A stretch of DNA of 64,000 nucleotides from the NCBI GenBank assembly GCA_028687035.1, contig JAQUAX010000009.1, forward strand, positions 62,001 to 126,000. Direction: 5' to 3'. The position numbers and the translations under genes were made by a program. This DNA is from Dechloromonas sp. Its GTDB lineage: Bacteria; Pseudomonadota; Gammaproteobacteria; Burkholderiales; Rhodocyclaceae. The notes beneath the pieces are model-generated. The model saw nothing but the letters and a program-made list of their open reading frames with translations, ran no database searches and was not told where the DNA came from. The stretch's first letter is position 1, and every line of letters starts with the position of its first letter. Of this stretch, positions 17,231-27,562 are shown in pieces.

Positions 17231-17318
17231 TTCCAGGCCGGAAAATCAGGCGCGCATTGTCTCACACTCCCCGCCCCACGTCGCCCGAAAATCGGAATCC
17301 GCCTTTTTCCAAAAATTG

Positions 17319-17348
17319 TGTACACAAAACAAAATATAGCTATATAAT
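17319..17348 (+). promoter_or_regulatory. Promoter of the second tRNA-Leu gene
   Basis: TATAAT (17343-17348) is identical in position to that of copy 1, but the -35 region is different. The best candidate is TGTACA (17319-17324) at 18-base spacing, which lies within a 12-bp palindrome TTGTGTACACAA (17316-17327). The -35 is weaker than in copy 1. Confidence 0.55.
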
Positions 17349-17367
17349 GCGCGCTCTTCGCACCTGT

Positions 17368-17452
<85 letters not shown>

Positions 17453-17464
17453 CGAATGCAGATC

Positions 17465-17497
17465 AAAGGCTTCGAGCAATCGAAGCCTTTTTTCTTT
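17465..17497 (+). terminator. Intrinsic terminator of tRNA-Leu copy 2
   Basis: A perfect 11-bp stem AAAGGCTTCGA/TCGAAGCCTTT with loop GCAA, followed by TTTCTTTT. Confidence 0.88.
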
Positions 17498-17625
17498 TCC
17501 GCGCCGCCGAAATCCCCGGGGCCGCAACAATTCCTAACATCTGCATCCCGGCATCCGGTCATCCCCCGCTTCGGCCGGACGTTATTCGGCTCATCGAAGA
17601 ATCCGATCATGAAACGAGCCGAACC

Positions 17626-17982
17626 ATGAAAAAAGCAATTTCCATCCTTCTCGCCGCCAGCCTGGCGCTCGGCAGCGCCGGCAATGCATTCGCCGACCGC
17701 GGCGGCCATCATCATCGCCATTTCCGCCCGCCGGTGCCGCACCACCACCATCACCACCGCCCGTACCGCTCCGACTGGGTCGGTCCGGCCGCCGTCCTGG
17801 CGATCACCGGGCTGGCGATCGGCGCGGCGACCTATGGCAGCCGCGCCTACGCCGAGCCGGCACCGGTCTACCAGGCCCCGCCGGTCAATCCGGGCGTCTG
17901 GTATTACTGTGGCTCGTCCGGGCAATACCACCCCTACACCCAGGTCTGTCCGGAAGGCTGGCAGGCGGTTCCCGCCCGCTGA
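17626..17982 (+). CDS. Exported His-rich small protein, function unknown
   Basis: A protein of 118 residues. A signal peptide ends at NAFA (about residue 23). The mature N-terminus holds two His clusters (GGHHHRHFR and PHHHHHHRP). A hydrophobic segment follows (VGPAAVLAITGLAIGAATYG), and the C-terminus contains the two-Cys pattern YYCGSSGQYHPYTQVCPEGW. That C-terminal Cys-Tyr-Cys-Trp signature is seen in small envelope proteins of Proteobacteria with no assigned role. The His clusters suggest metal (Ni, Zn or Cu) binding, but this is inference. No strong ribosome site is visible before the ATG. It stands alone between the tRNAs and purA. Confidence 0.7.
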   Translation: MKKAISILLAASLALGSAGNAFADRGGHHHRHFRPPVPHHHHHHRPYRSDWVGPAAVLAITGLAIGAATYGSRAYAEPAPVYQAPPVNPGVWYYCGSSGQYHPYTQVCPEGWQAVPAR

Positions 17983-17985
17983 AAA

Positions 17986-18010
17986 TGAAAACGGGCCCCA
18001 GGGGCCCGTT
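17986..18010 (-). terminator. Terminator of the purA transcription unit
   Basis: On the minus strand, AACGGGCCCC/GGGGCCCGTT forms a strong GC hairpin 23 bases after the purA stop and is followed by TTTCATTTTC. The stem is also symmetric for the plus strand, but that side lacks a T-run. Confidence 0.7.
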
Positions 18011-18033
18011 CACCGCGACAATCCGGACAGCTG

Positions 18034-19341
<1,308 letters not shown>

Positions 19342-19344
19342 TTT

Positions 19345-20499
19345 CTAGTCCTCTTGTATTGCTTCAATAATCCATTGTTCGCCCAGGCGAACGAGCTTGC
19401 GGTCACATTGCGGCCCCTCGCAGGCCGTCTCGCCCGGCAGCAGCTCGACGACTGCCTCGCCCTGGCCGCGCAGCGCAGCGACATGCGCCGCCAGCGTGCG
19501 ATCGCCGCCGGCGTGCGGCGCCAGGATGGCGCCCTGGGTCCTGCCGGCCGGCGCCAGACGAGCCACCTCGCGCAGGTCCATCGAGAAGCCGGTGGCCGGC
19601 CGGGCGCGGCCGAAGGCCTTGCCGGCGCCGTCGTAGCGGCCGCCCTGCGCGATGGCGGCCGGGTAGCCGGGGCAGTAGGCGGCGAACACGATGCCGTTGT
19701 GATAGTGGTAGCCGCGCAGGTCCGACAGGTCGATCGACAGCGGCAGTTCCGGCGCGCCGGCGACCAGATGGCGCAGGCCATCGAGTGCGGCGGCAATGCC
19801 GGGCAGGGCCGGCAGTTCGGCTGCGGCGCGGTCGATGACTTCGATGCCGCCGTACAGTTGCGGCAGGCGCTGCAGGGCTTCGCGATACGGCGAGGCAACC
19901 CCGGCGCAGGCCTCGACGAGCCCCGGGACGTCCTTGGCCTGCAACAGGCTCAGCACGTTCTCCTCGGCATCGGCCGGCAAACCGGCCGCCTCGGCCAGCG
20001 CGCGGAAGATGCCGACATGGCCGAGATCGATGCGGCTGACCGGCAGCTTGATACCGGCAAAGGCGCCGGCCATCAGCCGGATCACCGCGAGGTCGGCCTC
20101 GATACCGGCATGGCCGTACAGCTCGGCGCCGATCTGGACCGGCTCGCGGCTGGCGGAAATGCTCGCCGGCAGCGTGTGCAGCACGCTGTCGCAATAGCAC
20201 AGGCGGGTGACGCCCTGATGATTGAGCAGGTGCGCATCGATGCGCGCCGCCTGCGGCGTGATGTCAGCCCGGACGCCCAGCGTGCGGCCGCTCAGCTGGT
20301 CGACCAGCTTGAAGGTACGCAGGTTGAGGTCCTGGCCGGCGCCGGTCAGCAGCGACTCGAGGTATTCGAGCATCGGCGGCATCACGTATTCGAAGCCGTG
20401 CGCGCGGAAGTGGTCGAGCACGTTGCGGCGCAGGCGCTCGATGCGCGCGGCTTCGGCCGGGAGCGCATCGGCGAGGTATTCGGGTAACAGCCAGTTCAT
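19345..20499 (-). CDS. hisZ: ATP phosphoribosyltransferase regulatory subunit HisZ
   Basis: A protein of 384 residues with a class II aminoacyl-tRNA-synthetase-like fold: [20 protein letters not shown] at the N-terminus, then a GHVGIFRAL region and the motif [18 protein letters not shown]. Shorter than HisS (430 residues, also in this window) and lacking the HisS anticodon domain, so it is the paralogue HisZ. HisZ activates short-form HisG, the first enzyme of histidine synthesis. HisG itself is not in the window. The position before purA is typical of Betaproteobacteria. Starts 4 bases inside the DUF2065 stop (ATGA). Confidence 0.93.
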   Translation of the reverse strand: MNWLLPEYLADALPAEAARIERLRRNVLDHFRAHGFEYVMPPMLEYLESLLTGAGQDLNLRTFKLVDQLSGRTLGVRADITPQAARIDAHLLNHQGVTRLCYCDSVLHTLPASISASREPVQIGAELYGHAGIEADLAVIRLMAGAFAGIKLPVSRIDLGHVGIFRALAEAAGLPADAEENVLSLLQAKDVPGLVEACAGVASPYREALQRLPQLYGGIEVIDRAAAELPALPGIAAALDGLRHLVAGAPELPLSIDLSDLRGYHYHNGIVFAAYCPGYPAAIAQGGRYDGAGKAFGRARPATGFSMDLREVARLAPAGRTQGAILAPHAGGDRTLAAHVAALRGQGEAVVELLPGETACEGPQCDRKLVRLGEQWIIEAIQED

Positions 20500-20681
20500 G
20501 AGAAAAGCATCAGCAGGATGAGCCCGGCCAGCATCGAGGTCAGACCGACGAAGCGGATCTGACCGTCGGAAAACTGGGTCAGGCGACGAAAGGTTTCACG
20601 CCAGGCTGCCGGCGCGATGAAGGGCATGATGCCCTCCAGCACCAGCATCAGCGCGAAGGCGAGCAGCAGCGTCGAGGTCAT
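20496..20681 (-). CDS. DUF2065 small inner-membrane protein (YjeT-like)
   Basis: A protein of 61 residues with two hydrophobic segments ([20 protein letters not shown] and [16 protein letters not shown]) separated by a short basic stretch. In E. coli the homologue yjeT lies in the same neighbourhood between hflC and purA. Function unknown. It is coupled on both sides by ATGA overlaps, to hflC upstream and hisZ downstream. Confidence 0.85.
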   Translation of the reverse strand: MTSTLLLAFALMLVLEGIMPFIAPAAWRETFRRLTQFSDGQIRFVGLTSMLAGLILLMLFS

Positions 20682-21568
20682 TTGCCCTTGTCGCTGCCGC
20701 GCCCGGTACTCTTCATGTACTTGAAGAAATCGGAATTCGGCTCGACGACGAGGATGTCGCTCTTGCTCTTGAAGCTGCCGCGATAGGCTTCGAGACTGCG
20801 GTAGAAGGCATAGAACTCGGCGTTCTGGCCGAAGGCCTGGCCGTAGATCGCGGTCGACTTGGCATCGCCCTCGCCCTTGATCTTCTGGGCGTCGCGATAG
20901 GCCTCGGCGATGATGATCTCGCGCTGGCGGTCGGCGTCGGCGCGAATCTTCTCGGCCTCGGCGGAGCCTTCGGAGCGCAGTTCGTTGGCGACCCGCTTGC
21001 GCTCGGCCTCCATCCGGCGATAGACGGCATCGCTGACCTCGGTCGGCAGTTCGACGCGCTTCAGACGGACGTCGACGATCTGCACGCCGATCTTGCGCGC
21101 GTCGGCATCAGCCTTTTCACGCATCTGGTCCATGATCCGGTCGCGCTCGCCGGAAACGACGTCATGCACCGTGCGCTTGCCGAATTCCTCACGCAAACCG
21201 GCGTTGACCGTCTGGTTCAGACGGGTCCGGGCACGCGACTCGTCGCCGCCGACCGAGATGTAATACAGCTTCGGATCGACGATGCGCCACTTGATGTAGG
21301 AATCGACCAGCACGTTCTTCTTCTCGGAGGTGATGAAACGCTCCGGGTCGGAATTGTCGAGCGTGATGATGCGCTTCTCGAAGTAGCGGACGTTCTGCAC
21401 CATCGGCAGCTTGAAATAGAGGCCGGGTTCGGCGATCACCTGCTTGACCTCGCCGAGCTGGAAGACCAGCGCGTACTGCCGCTGATCGACGGTGAAGATG
21501 GACATCGCCAGCACGACCAGCACGGTCGCCAGCAGTCCGGCGAAAAAATTCAGACGCTGGGCCATCAA
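20678..21568 (-). CDS. hflC: HflC, modulator of FtsH protease
   Basis: A protein of 296 residues with one N-terminal membrane anchor (FFAGLLATVLVVLAMSIFTV) followed by a periplasmic SPFH/prohibitin domain (VDQRQYALVFQLGEVKQV onward) and a coiled-coil Ala/Glu-rich region (RMEAERKRVANELRSEG). HflC and HflK form a large membrane cage around the protease FtsH. The pair is encoded in order hflK-hflC with an ATGA overlap. Normal length and sequence; nothing unusual. Confidence 0.95.
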   Translation of the reverse strand: MMAQRLNFFAGLLATVLVVLAMSIFTVDQRQYALVFQLGEVKQVIAEPGLYFKLPMVQNVRYFEKRIITLDNSDPERFITSEKKNVLVDSYIKWRIVDPKLYYISVGGDESRARTRLNQTVNAGLREEFGKRTVHDVVSGERDRIMDQMREKADADARKIGVQIVDVRLKRVELPTEVSDAVYRRMEAERKRVANELRSEGSAEAEKIRADADRQREIIIAEAYRDAQKIKGEGDAKSTAIYGQAFGQNAEFYAFYRSLEAYRGSFKSKSDILVVEPNSDFFKYMKSTGRGSDKGK

Positions 21569-22857
21569 CGCCCCTCCCGGTCACGGGAACGCAGCGAACC
21601 ATCGCGTGCGTTCGAAGAATACGAACCCCCGCCCACCCGCGGAGCGCTCTCCAGTTGCGGCGGCACTTCCGACGACACCGGGGCGGCCGGACGGGCCACC
21701 GGCGCCGCCTGCGATTCGGCGGCAACCGACGGTGCCGCGGCAGCCGTCGCCTGCATCAGCTTGTCGAGCGGCAGGTACAGCAGGTTGCCCTGCCCCTTGG
21801 CATCGACCATCACCTTGCTGGTATTGGCAAAAATCTGCTGCATGGTATCCAGGTACATGCGCTGGCGGGTCACTTCGGGCGCCTTGGCATATTCGGCGAC
21901 GACCTGCTTGAAGCGCGACGCATCGCCTTCCGCGGTCGCGATGACGCGCTGCTTGTAGCCGTTGGCCTCTTCCATCAGGCGGGCGGCGGTCCCCTTGGCC
22001 TTCGGAATCACGTCATTGGCGTAAGCCTGACCTTCGTTCTTCTGCCGCTCGCGATCCTGGCCAGCCTTGACGGCGTCGTCGAAGGCCGCCTGCACCTGTT
22101 CCGGCGGCTGCGCGTTCTGCATCGTCACCTTGGAAATCAGGATGCCGCTCTGGTAGCGATCGAGGATGTCCTGCATCAGTTTGGCCGCCTGGGTCGCGAT
22201 CTGCTCGCGCCCTTCGTAAAGCACGAAGTCCATCCGGCTCTTGCCGACGATCTCGCGCACCGCCGATTCAGCAGCCCCCATCACCGCCTCGTCCGTATGG
22301 CGGTTGTTGAACAGGTACTCGACCGGATCCTTCAGGATGTACTGCACCGCGAACTGGATGTTCACGATGTTCTCGTCATCGGTCAGCATCAGGGCTTCCT
22401 TGAGCACCTTGTTGCGCTCGCTGCCGCGATAGCCAATCTCGATGGTGCGCACGCCGGTCAGGTTGACGAGTTCGTGCGACTGGATCGGGTAGGGCAGCCG
22501 CCAGCGCAGGCCGGGCTCGGTCGCTTCCTTGAAGCTGCCGAATTGCAGCACGATGCCGCGTTGCGACGCATCGACGATGTAAAAGCCGGAAGCCAGCCAG
22601 ACCAGGGCGATCAGGCCGAGCAGCAGACCGATGCCGCCACCCAGGAAACGCGGGTTGAAATCGATGTTCGGCAGGCGCGGACCGTCACCGCCGCCGTTTC
22701 CGCCGCCACCGCCCTTCTTGCCGAACAGGCCGTTCAGGCGCCGGTTGAAATCCCGCCACAATTCTTCGAGGTCGGGCGGTCCGTCGTTCGGCCGGCGCGG
22801 GCCGCCGGGTTCGTCGCTGCCGCCGCGGTTACCCCACTGCGGATCGTTCAGCGACAT
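21565..22857 (-). CDS. hflK: HflK, modulator of FtsH protease
   Basis: A protein of 430 residues. The Gly/Asn/Pro-rich cytoplasmic N-terminus (about 60 residues, including GKKGGGGGNGGG) is normal for HflK. A single membrane segment (GIGLLLGLIALVWLASGFYI) precedes the SPFH domain (VDASQRGIVLQFG) and a coiled coil. A disordered Pro/Ala-rich C-terminal tail follows. Start at 22857 is preferred because MSLNDPQWG is the typical HflK beginning; an in-frame ATG at 22881 has no ribosome site. It acts with HflC and FtsH in the inner membrane. Confidence 0.93.
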   Translation of the reverse strand: MSLNDPQWGNRGGSDEPGGPRRPNDGPPDLEELWRDFNRRLNGLFGKKGGGGGNGGGDGPRLPNIDFNPRFLGGGIGLLLGLIALVWLASGFYIVDASQRGIVLQFGSFKEATEPGLRWRLPYPIQSHELVNLTGVRTIEIGYRGSERNKVLKEALMLTDDENIVNIQFAVQYILKDPVEYLFNNRHTDEAVMGAAESAVREIVGKSRMDFVLYEGREQIATQAAKLMQDILDRYQSGILISKVTMQNAQPPEQVQAAFDDAVKAGQDRERQKNEGQAYANDVIPKAKGTAARLMEEANGYKQRVIATAEGDASRFKQVVAEYAKAPEVTRQRMYLDTMQQIFANTSKVMVDAKGQGNLLYLPLDKLMQATAAAAPSVAAESQAAPVARPAAPVSSEVPPQLESAPRVGGGSYSSNARDGSLRSRDREGR

Positions 22858-22896
22858 GAATATGCCTAGCGTAGGAATCATGGATGTCGGAGAGAG

Positions 22897-24051
22897 TCAG
22901 TTGAAATAGTCATCCCGGGCTCGGCTAGCCGCCTCGTCCAGTGCCTTTTGCCGGAGTTCGGCCTTGGCTCGAGCGTATTCGGCCAGGGTTTCGCGCAGAA
23001 GTTCGATGCCTTCGCCTGTGCGCGCACTCAGCCGGACTCGCGCGATATTACCATACTCGTCCCGCTCGACTCCCGGCCCGGCCTCGGTCAGGTCGATCTT
23101 GTTCCAGACGACGACCTGACGCACGCTGCGCGCACCGATTTCCTCGAGCACCTTGTCGACTTCGGCCATCTGCTCATCCCGGGCATGGCTCGCGCTATCG
23201 ACGACATGCAGCAGCAGATCGGCATCGGTCGCCGCCTCCAGCGTCGCATGGAAGGCGTCGACCAGCGAATGCGGCAGTTCGCGAATGAAGCCGACGGTAT
23301 CGGAAATCACGATATTGCCGGCCCCCTCGATCCACAGCTTTCGCGACGTGGTGTCCAGCGTCGCGAACAGCTGGTTGGCGGCGTAGACGCCGGCCCGGGT
23401 CAGTGCGTTGAACAGCGTCGACTTGCCGGCATTGGTGTAACCGACCAGCGACACGTTCAGCAGGTCGCCGCGCATCCGGGCCTTGCGCTGCACGCCGCGC
23501 TGGCGCGACAGTTTTTCGAGGCGCTCCTTCAGCAGCTTGACGCGGTTGCCGAGCAGCCGGCGGTCGGTCTCCAGCTGGGTTTCGCCCGGGCCGCGCAGGC
23601 CGATGCCGCCGCGCTGGCGCTCAAGGTGGGTCCAGCCGCGGACCAGCCGCGTCGACAGATGCTCGAGCTGGGCGAGTTCGACCTGCAGCTTGCCTTCGGC
23701 GCTCGCCGCGCGCAGCGCGAAGATGTCGAGGATCAGGCTGGTACGGTCGATGACGCGACATTTCAGCGCACGCTCGAGGTTGCGCTCCTGGGCCGGCGAC
23801 AACTCGTGGTTGAAGATCACCAGGTCGGCCTCCCCGGCAGCGACCATCGCGCCGATCTCGTCGACCTTGCCCTTGCCGGCATAGGTTTTCGGGTCGGGAC
23901 TGTGGCGGCGACCGCGGACCTCGGCAGCGACGATGCCGCCAGCCGATTCTGCGAGAAGACGAACTTCTTCCAGCTGATCCTCGAGATCGGGCTGGCCGAA
24001 GTCGAGCTGAACGATCACCGCCCGTTCACCAGCGGCGGGCCGTTCAATCAT
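22897..24051 (-). CDS. hflX: Ribosome-associated GTPase HflX
   Basis: A protein of 384 residues. The N-terminal HflX domain includes the KTYAGKGKVDEI motif and the GGIGLRGPGETQLETDRR loop. The GTPase domain follows with G1 GYTNAGKST, G3 DTVGF and G4 NKID. HflX splits stalled 70S ribosomes, notably after heat or antibiotic stress. It lies between hfq and hflK, the conserved order. The ribosome site CAGGA sits near the ATG, after a strong hairpin that separates it from hfq. Confidence 0.95.
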   Translation of the reverse strand: MIERPAAGERAVIVQLDFGQPDLEDQLEEVRLLAESAGGIVAAEVRGRRHSPDPKTYAGKGKVDEIGAMVAAGEADLVIFNHELSPAQERNLERALKCRVIDRTSLILDIFALRAASAEGKLQVELAQLEHLSTRLVRGWTHLERQRGGIGLRGPGETQLETDRRLLGNRVKLLKERLEKLSRQRGVQRKARMRGDLLNVSLVGYTNAGKSTLFNALTRAGVYAANQLFATLDTTSRKLWIEGAGNIVISDTVGFIRELPHSLVDAFHATLEAATDADLLLHVVDSASHARDEQMAEVDKVLEEIGARSVRQVVVWNKIDLTEAGPGVERDEYGNIARVRLSARTGEGIELLRETLAEYARAKAELRQKALDEAASRARDDYFN

Positions 24052-24075
24052 CGAAGCATCCTGGGAGTAAAAGGA

Positions 24076-24097
24076 GGGCCCGCCGCGAACGGCGGGC
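24076..24097 (-). terminator. Hairpin between hfq and hflX, possible attenuating terminator
   Basis: On the minus strand, GCCCGCCG-TTCG-CGGCGGGC forms an 8-bp GC stem capped by a UUCG loop and followed by CCTCCTTTTA, a short U-rich stretch. This could be a partial terminator that lets some hfq transcripts read on into hflX. Confidence 0.5.
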
Positions 24098-24114
24098 TGC
24101 GCAACAGGCGGAGC

Positions 24115-24351
24115 TTATTCTGCCGCCTGTTCCTGCTGGAGGTTGACCGGACGGGCCGGAACCACCGTGGAGATGGCGTGCTTGTACACCATCTGGGTCA
24201 CCGTGTTCTTCAGCAGAACGACGTACTGATCGAAGGATTCAACCTGGCCCTGCAGTTTGATCCCGTTGACCAGGTAAATCGAAACGGGAACATGTTCGCG
24301 ACGCAGCGCGTTCAAAAACGGGTCTTGTAGAAGTTGCCCTTTGTTGCTCAT
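24115..24351 (-). CDS. hfq: RNA chaperone Hfq
   Basis: A protein of 78 residues starting [19 protein letters not shown]. The Sm1 region [20 protein letters not shown] and the Sm2 motif YKHAIST are intact, as are the distal and proximal RNA-binding residues typical of Hfq. Hfq is a hexamer that pairs small RNAs with target mRNAs. Start at 24351 matches all Hfq proteins, with GGAG about 10 bases upstream. It lies between der and hflX. Confidence 0.97.
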   Translation of the reverse strand: MSNKGQLLQDPFLNALRREHVPVSIYLVNGIKLQGQVESFDQYVVLLKNTVTQMVYKHAISTVVPARPVNLQQEQAAE

Positions 24352-24389
24352 GGTGTGGAGCTCCATGTGGATGTTGTTATGAGGGCCTT

Positions 24390-24419
24390 AATGTACCCAA
24401 AATCCCTAGGGGATGCCAA
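24390..24419 (-). promoter_or_regulatory. Candidate promoter of hfq
   Basis: On the minus strand, TTGGCA (24419-24414) and TACATT (24395-24390) are 18 bases apart, 38 bases before the hfq ATG. A small hairpin ATCCC-TAG-GGGAT (24402-24414) lies in the spacer. Confidence 0.45.
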
Positions 24420-24431
24420 AGAATTTGCAGT

Positions 24432-25763
24432 TTATCTGCTGTCCTTGTCGGCGAAGGGGTTCTTCGCGGTGACGAACTGGATGCGCAACGGCGTCCCCTG
24501 GAGCTTGAAGGCCTCGCGGAAGGTGTGCTCGAGGTAGCGGCGATAGCTGTCGGTGATCTGGTCGACGGCATTGCCGTGGATCACGACGATCGGCGGATTC
24601 GAGCCGCCCTGGTGGGCGTAGCGCGGCTTCGGCCGGAAGACGCCGTGCTTGGCCGGCGCCTGCTTGGCCACCGCATCGGCCAGCACGCGGGTCAGGCGCG
24701 GCGTCGACAGCTTGGTCATCGCGGCCGCGTAGGCGGCATCGACGGAGCGGAACAGGTTGTTGAGGCCGATGTTGTCGCGCGCCGAGATGAAATGGAACTT
24801 GGCGAAATCGAGGAACTTCAGCTTGCGCTGCAGGATCTGGCGCGTCTGTTCGCGGACGTAGGAATCGAGCCCGTCCCACTTGTTGACCGCGACGACCAGG
24901 GCGCGGCCGGACTGCACGATGAAATCGGCGATATGCGCATCCTGGTCGGAGACGTCGGCCTGCGCATCGACCATCAGGATCACCACGTTGGCGTCCTCGA
25001 TCGCCTGCAGCGTCTTGACCACCGAGAATTTCTCGATCGCCTCGAAGACCTTGCCCCGCTTGCGCATGCCGGCCGTATCGATCAGCACGTACTTGCGGCC
25101 GCCGCGCTCGAAGTCGATCTCGATCGAGTCGCGCGTCGTTCCCGGCGCGTCGAAAGCGATCACGCGCTCCTCGCCGAGCAGCGTGTTGATCAGCGTCGAC
25201 TTGCCGACGTTCGGCCGGCCGACGATGGCCACCCGGATCGAATCGTCGTGCCATTCGTCGTCTTCCGGCTCAGGAAAGCTCTCGAGCGCGAGTTCGACCA
25301 GACCGCGCACGCCCTCGCCGTGCGAGGCGGAAATGGCATACGGCTCGCCCAGGCCGAGTTCGTGGAATTCGGCCTCGACCATGCCGCGATTCAGGCCCTC
25401 GGCCTTGTTGACCGCGACGAAGACCGGGCGGTCGATGCAGCGCAGCTTGTTGGCGATTTCCTTGTCGTGCGGCGTCAGACCGGTGCGGCCATCGACGACG
25501 AAGACCACCGCATCCGCCTCGGCGATCGCCTGCTCGGTCTGGCGTGCCATCTCGTGCAGGATGCCGTCCTTGACCAGCGGTTCGAAACCGCCGGTATCGA
25601 CGACCAGGTAGGGCTTCTTGCCCAGTTTGCCGTGACCATAGTGGCGGTCGCGGGTCAGGCCGGGCAGGTCGGCTACGATGGCGTCGCGCGACTTGGTCAG
25701 GCGGTTGAACAGCGTGGACTTGCCGACATTGGGTCGGCCGACCAGAACGAGAGTGGGTTTCAT
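24432..25763 (-). CDS. der: Ribosome biogenesis GTPase Der (EngA)
   Basis: A protein of 443 residues with two tandem GTPase domains: the first with [14 protein letters not shown] at the N-terminus, DTGGF and NKAE, the second with [19 protein letters not shown] and NKWD. A C-terminal KH-like domain (from about residue 355, with [20 protein letters not shown]) completes the Der layout. Der acts in 50S subunit assembly. The ATGA overlap with bamB matches the conserved bamB-der pair. Confidence 0.97.
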   Translation of the reverse strand: MKPTLVLVGRPNVGKSTLFNRLTKSRDAIVADLPGLTRDRHYGHGKLGKKPYLVVDTGGFEPLVKDGILHEMARQTEQAIAEADAVVFVVDGRTGLTPHDKEIANKLRCIDRPVFVAVNKAEGLNRGMVEAEFHELGLGEPYAISASHGEGVRGLVELALESFPEPEDDEWHDDSIRVAIVGRPNVGKSTLINTLLGEERVIAFDAPGTTRDSIEIDFERGGRKYVLIDTAGMRKRGKVFEAIEKFSVVKTLQAIEDANVVILMVDAQADVSDQDAHIADFIVQSGRALVVAVNKWDGLDSYVREQTRQILQRKLKFLDFAKFHFISARDNIGLNNLFRSVDAAYAAAMTKLSTPRLTRVLADAVAKQAPAKHGVFRPKPRYAHQGGSNPPIVVIHGNAVDQITDSYRRYLEHTFREAFKLQGTPLRIQFVTAKNPFADKDSR

Positions 25764-26920
25764 TGCGCCTCGATCGCGGCGACGGTACCGCCGGTCGTCT
25801 GGACGACCAGGCCGGAGCCGAGGGGTTTCAGGGAAGCCTTGACCGGGGATCCGTCGGTCTTCTGGCGGGCAACGAAGCTGCCATCCTCACGGGACAAGTA
25901 ATGGACGATGCCTTCGCCGTCGGCGACGGCGACCAGGCCGCGGCGCACCGTCGGCGCCGTGACGCGGCGGTTCTTCAGCTTGTCCTGTTTCCACAGGCTG
26001 CTGCCGGACAGGCGGTCGAGGCCATAGACGACGCCGCTGTCGTCGGTGACGAACAGGTAGCGGCCGTCGAGCGCAAGGCCGACTGACGACGAGATGTCGC
26101 GCGACCAGACCATGTTGCCGGCCTGTCCGAGATCGAAACAGGCGACGCGTCCCTGGAAGGCGACGGCGCAGATCTGGCGGCCATCGACGACCGGCGCGGC
26201 GACGATGTCGGCGACGCGGTCGAGTTCGGTCGCGCCCTTGGGCAGCGCAACCGTGCCTTCCCAGACCGGTGCGCCGTTGTTGGCGGCCAGTGCGACCAGC
26301 TTGCCGCCGGGGAAGCCGACGAATACATAACGCTCGGCGAAGATCGGCGAACCCGCACCGCGGATCGCCAGCGCCGGTGTCGAGCGCTGGTAGACCCACT
26401 TGCGGCCGCCGTCGCCCGCATCGAGCAGGAAAACGCGGTTATCGCCGGCACGGACGGCAACGCCGTCGTCGCCGACCGTCGGCGCGGCCAGGACCTCGCT
26501 GGAGACGCGGGCCTGCCAGAGCGGCCGTCCGTCGTCGGCCGAATAGGCCAGCACTTCGCCCTTCGGCGTGCCGACGACGACCAGGCGTTCGCTGGCGCCG
26601 ACGCCGCCGGACAGCGTCTGGCCGGCGCTGATCTTCCAGACCGTCTTGCCGTCGGCCAGCTTGCTCAGCGTACCGTCACGCCCGGCGACGTAAACGGCGC
26701 CATCGACGACGGCCGGCACGAAGACGTAGTCCCCGGACTTGCCGATGCCCGTCGACCACAGCGTGCGGACGTCCGCCGACCCGGTCAACGGCTGCAGCGG
26801 GGTCATTTTCGGCCCCGTCGAGGCAAAGGGATTCATCGCATCGACAGTCTTCGAGACCGTCGAGCAGCCGCCGAGCACGAGGCCTGCGGCGGCGAGCAGC
26901 GCAAGCAGCGGGCGGGTCAT
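25760..26920 (-). CDS. bamB: Outer-membrane protein assembly factor BamB
   Basis: A protein of 386 residues with a lipoprotein signal ([15 protein letters not shown], anchor Cys19) and eight beta-propeller-like repeats, visible as recurring segments such as [20 protein letters not shown]. BamB is a lipoprotein of the BAM complex that inserts beta-barrel proteins into the outer membrane. It is coupled to the YfgM-like gene upstream and to der downstream by overlaps. Confidence 0.93.
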   Translation of the reverse strand: MTRPLLALLAAAGLVLGGCSTVSKTVDAMNPFASTGPKMTPLQPLTGSADVRTLWSTGIGKSGDYVFVPAVVDGAVYVAGRDGTLSKLADGKTVWKISAGQTLSGGVGASERLVVVGTPKGEVLAYSADDGRPLWQARVSSEVLAAPTVGDDGVAVRAGDNRVFLLDAGDGGRKWVYQRSTPALAIRGAGSPIFAERYVFVGFPGGKLVALAANNGAPVWEGTVALPKGATELDRVADIVAAPVVDGRQICAVAFQGRVACFDLGQAGNMVWSRDISSSVGLALDGRYLFVTDDSGVVYGLDRLSGSSLWKQDKLKNRRVTAPTVRRGLVAVADGEGIVHYLSREDGSFVARQKTDGSPVKASLKPLGSGLVVQTTGGTVAAIEAQ

Positions 26921-27558
26921 CAGGCGGCCCCCCCGAGGTTGTCGAATTTCTGCTGCAGCAGTTCACGACCCGGACCGGACTTGCCGGCCGACTTGTCGAG
27001 CGCCGCCCGGTAGGCAGCCTGGGCCTCGGCCTTCTTGCCCTGGGCGGCCAGCACGTCGCCCTTCAGTTCCTGGAAGCGCGCATCGAAGGCGGCGGCATGG
27101 CCGGCCTCCAGTTGCCGGATCGCCTCGTCGTAGGCCTGTTCGTCGAGCAGCACGGCGGCCAGGCGCAGGCGGGCCAGATCGCGCGCCTCGTCGCTGGCCT
27201 GTTCGGCCGCCCAGCCCAGCTGCGCCTTCGCGGTCTTCAGGTCGCCGGCCTCGAAGGACTGCTTGGCCGCCAGCAGCGCGCCGAGGGCCGCATAGCGGGT
27301 GCTGCCGTATTTCTCGGCCAGTTCGCCGGCCGCTGCCTTGACCTTCTGCGCGTCGCCAGCCGCGACGGCCTGCTCGAGCACCGCATAGACGCCGGCGGCC
27401 TGCGCCGAACGGCTGCCCTGATACCAGTTCCATCCCTGCCAGCCGACGACGCCGAGCGAGGCCGCAACGACGACCCAGGTCACCAGGTTGCCGTACATCT
27501 TCCACCAGGTTTTCAGCGAGTCGAGCTGTTCCTGTTCTTCGAGGTCGTAATGCGCCAT
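26920..27558 (-). CDS. YfgM/UPF0070-type membrane-anchored TPR protein
   Basis: A protein of 212 residues. The N-terminal MAHYDLEEQEQLDSLKTWW is characteristic of the family, followed by one membrane segment (NLVTWVVVAASLGVVGWQGW) and a periplasmic helical TPR-like domain rich in Ala and Leu. In E. coli YfgM associates with PpiD and the Sec translocon and also influences the Rcs response. It lies between hisS and bamB, exactly as in E. coli. Starts 4 bases after the hisS end region; the stop overlaps the bamB start. Confidence 0.88.
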   Translation of the reverse strand: MAHYDLEEQEQLDSLKTWWKMYGNLVTWVVVAASLGVVGWQGWNWYQGSRSAQAAGVYAVLEQAVAAGDAQKVKAAAGELAEKYGSTRYAALGALLAAKQSFEAGDLKTAKAQLGWAAEQASDEARDLARLRLAAVLLDEQAYDEAIRQLEAGHAAAFDARFQELKGDVLAAQGKKAEAQAAYRAALDKSAGKSGPGRELLQQKFDNLGGAA

Positions 27559-27562
27559 GCCC

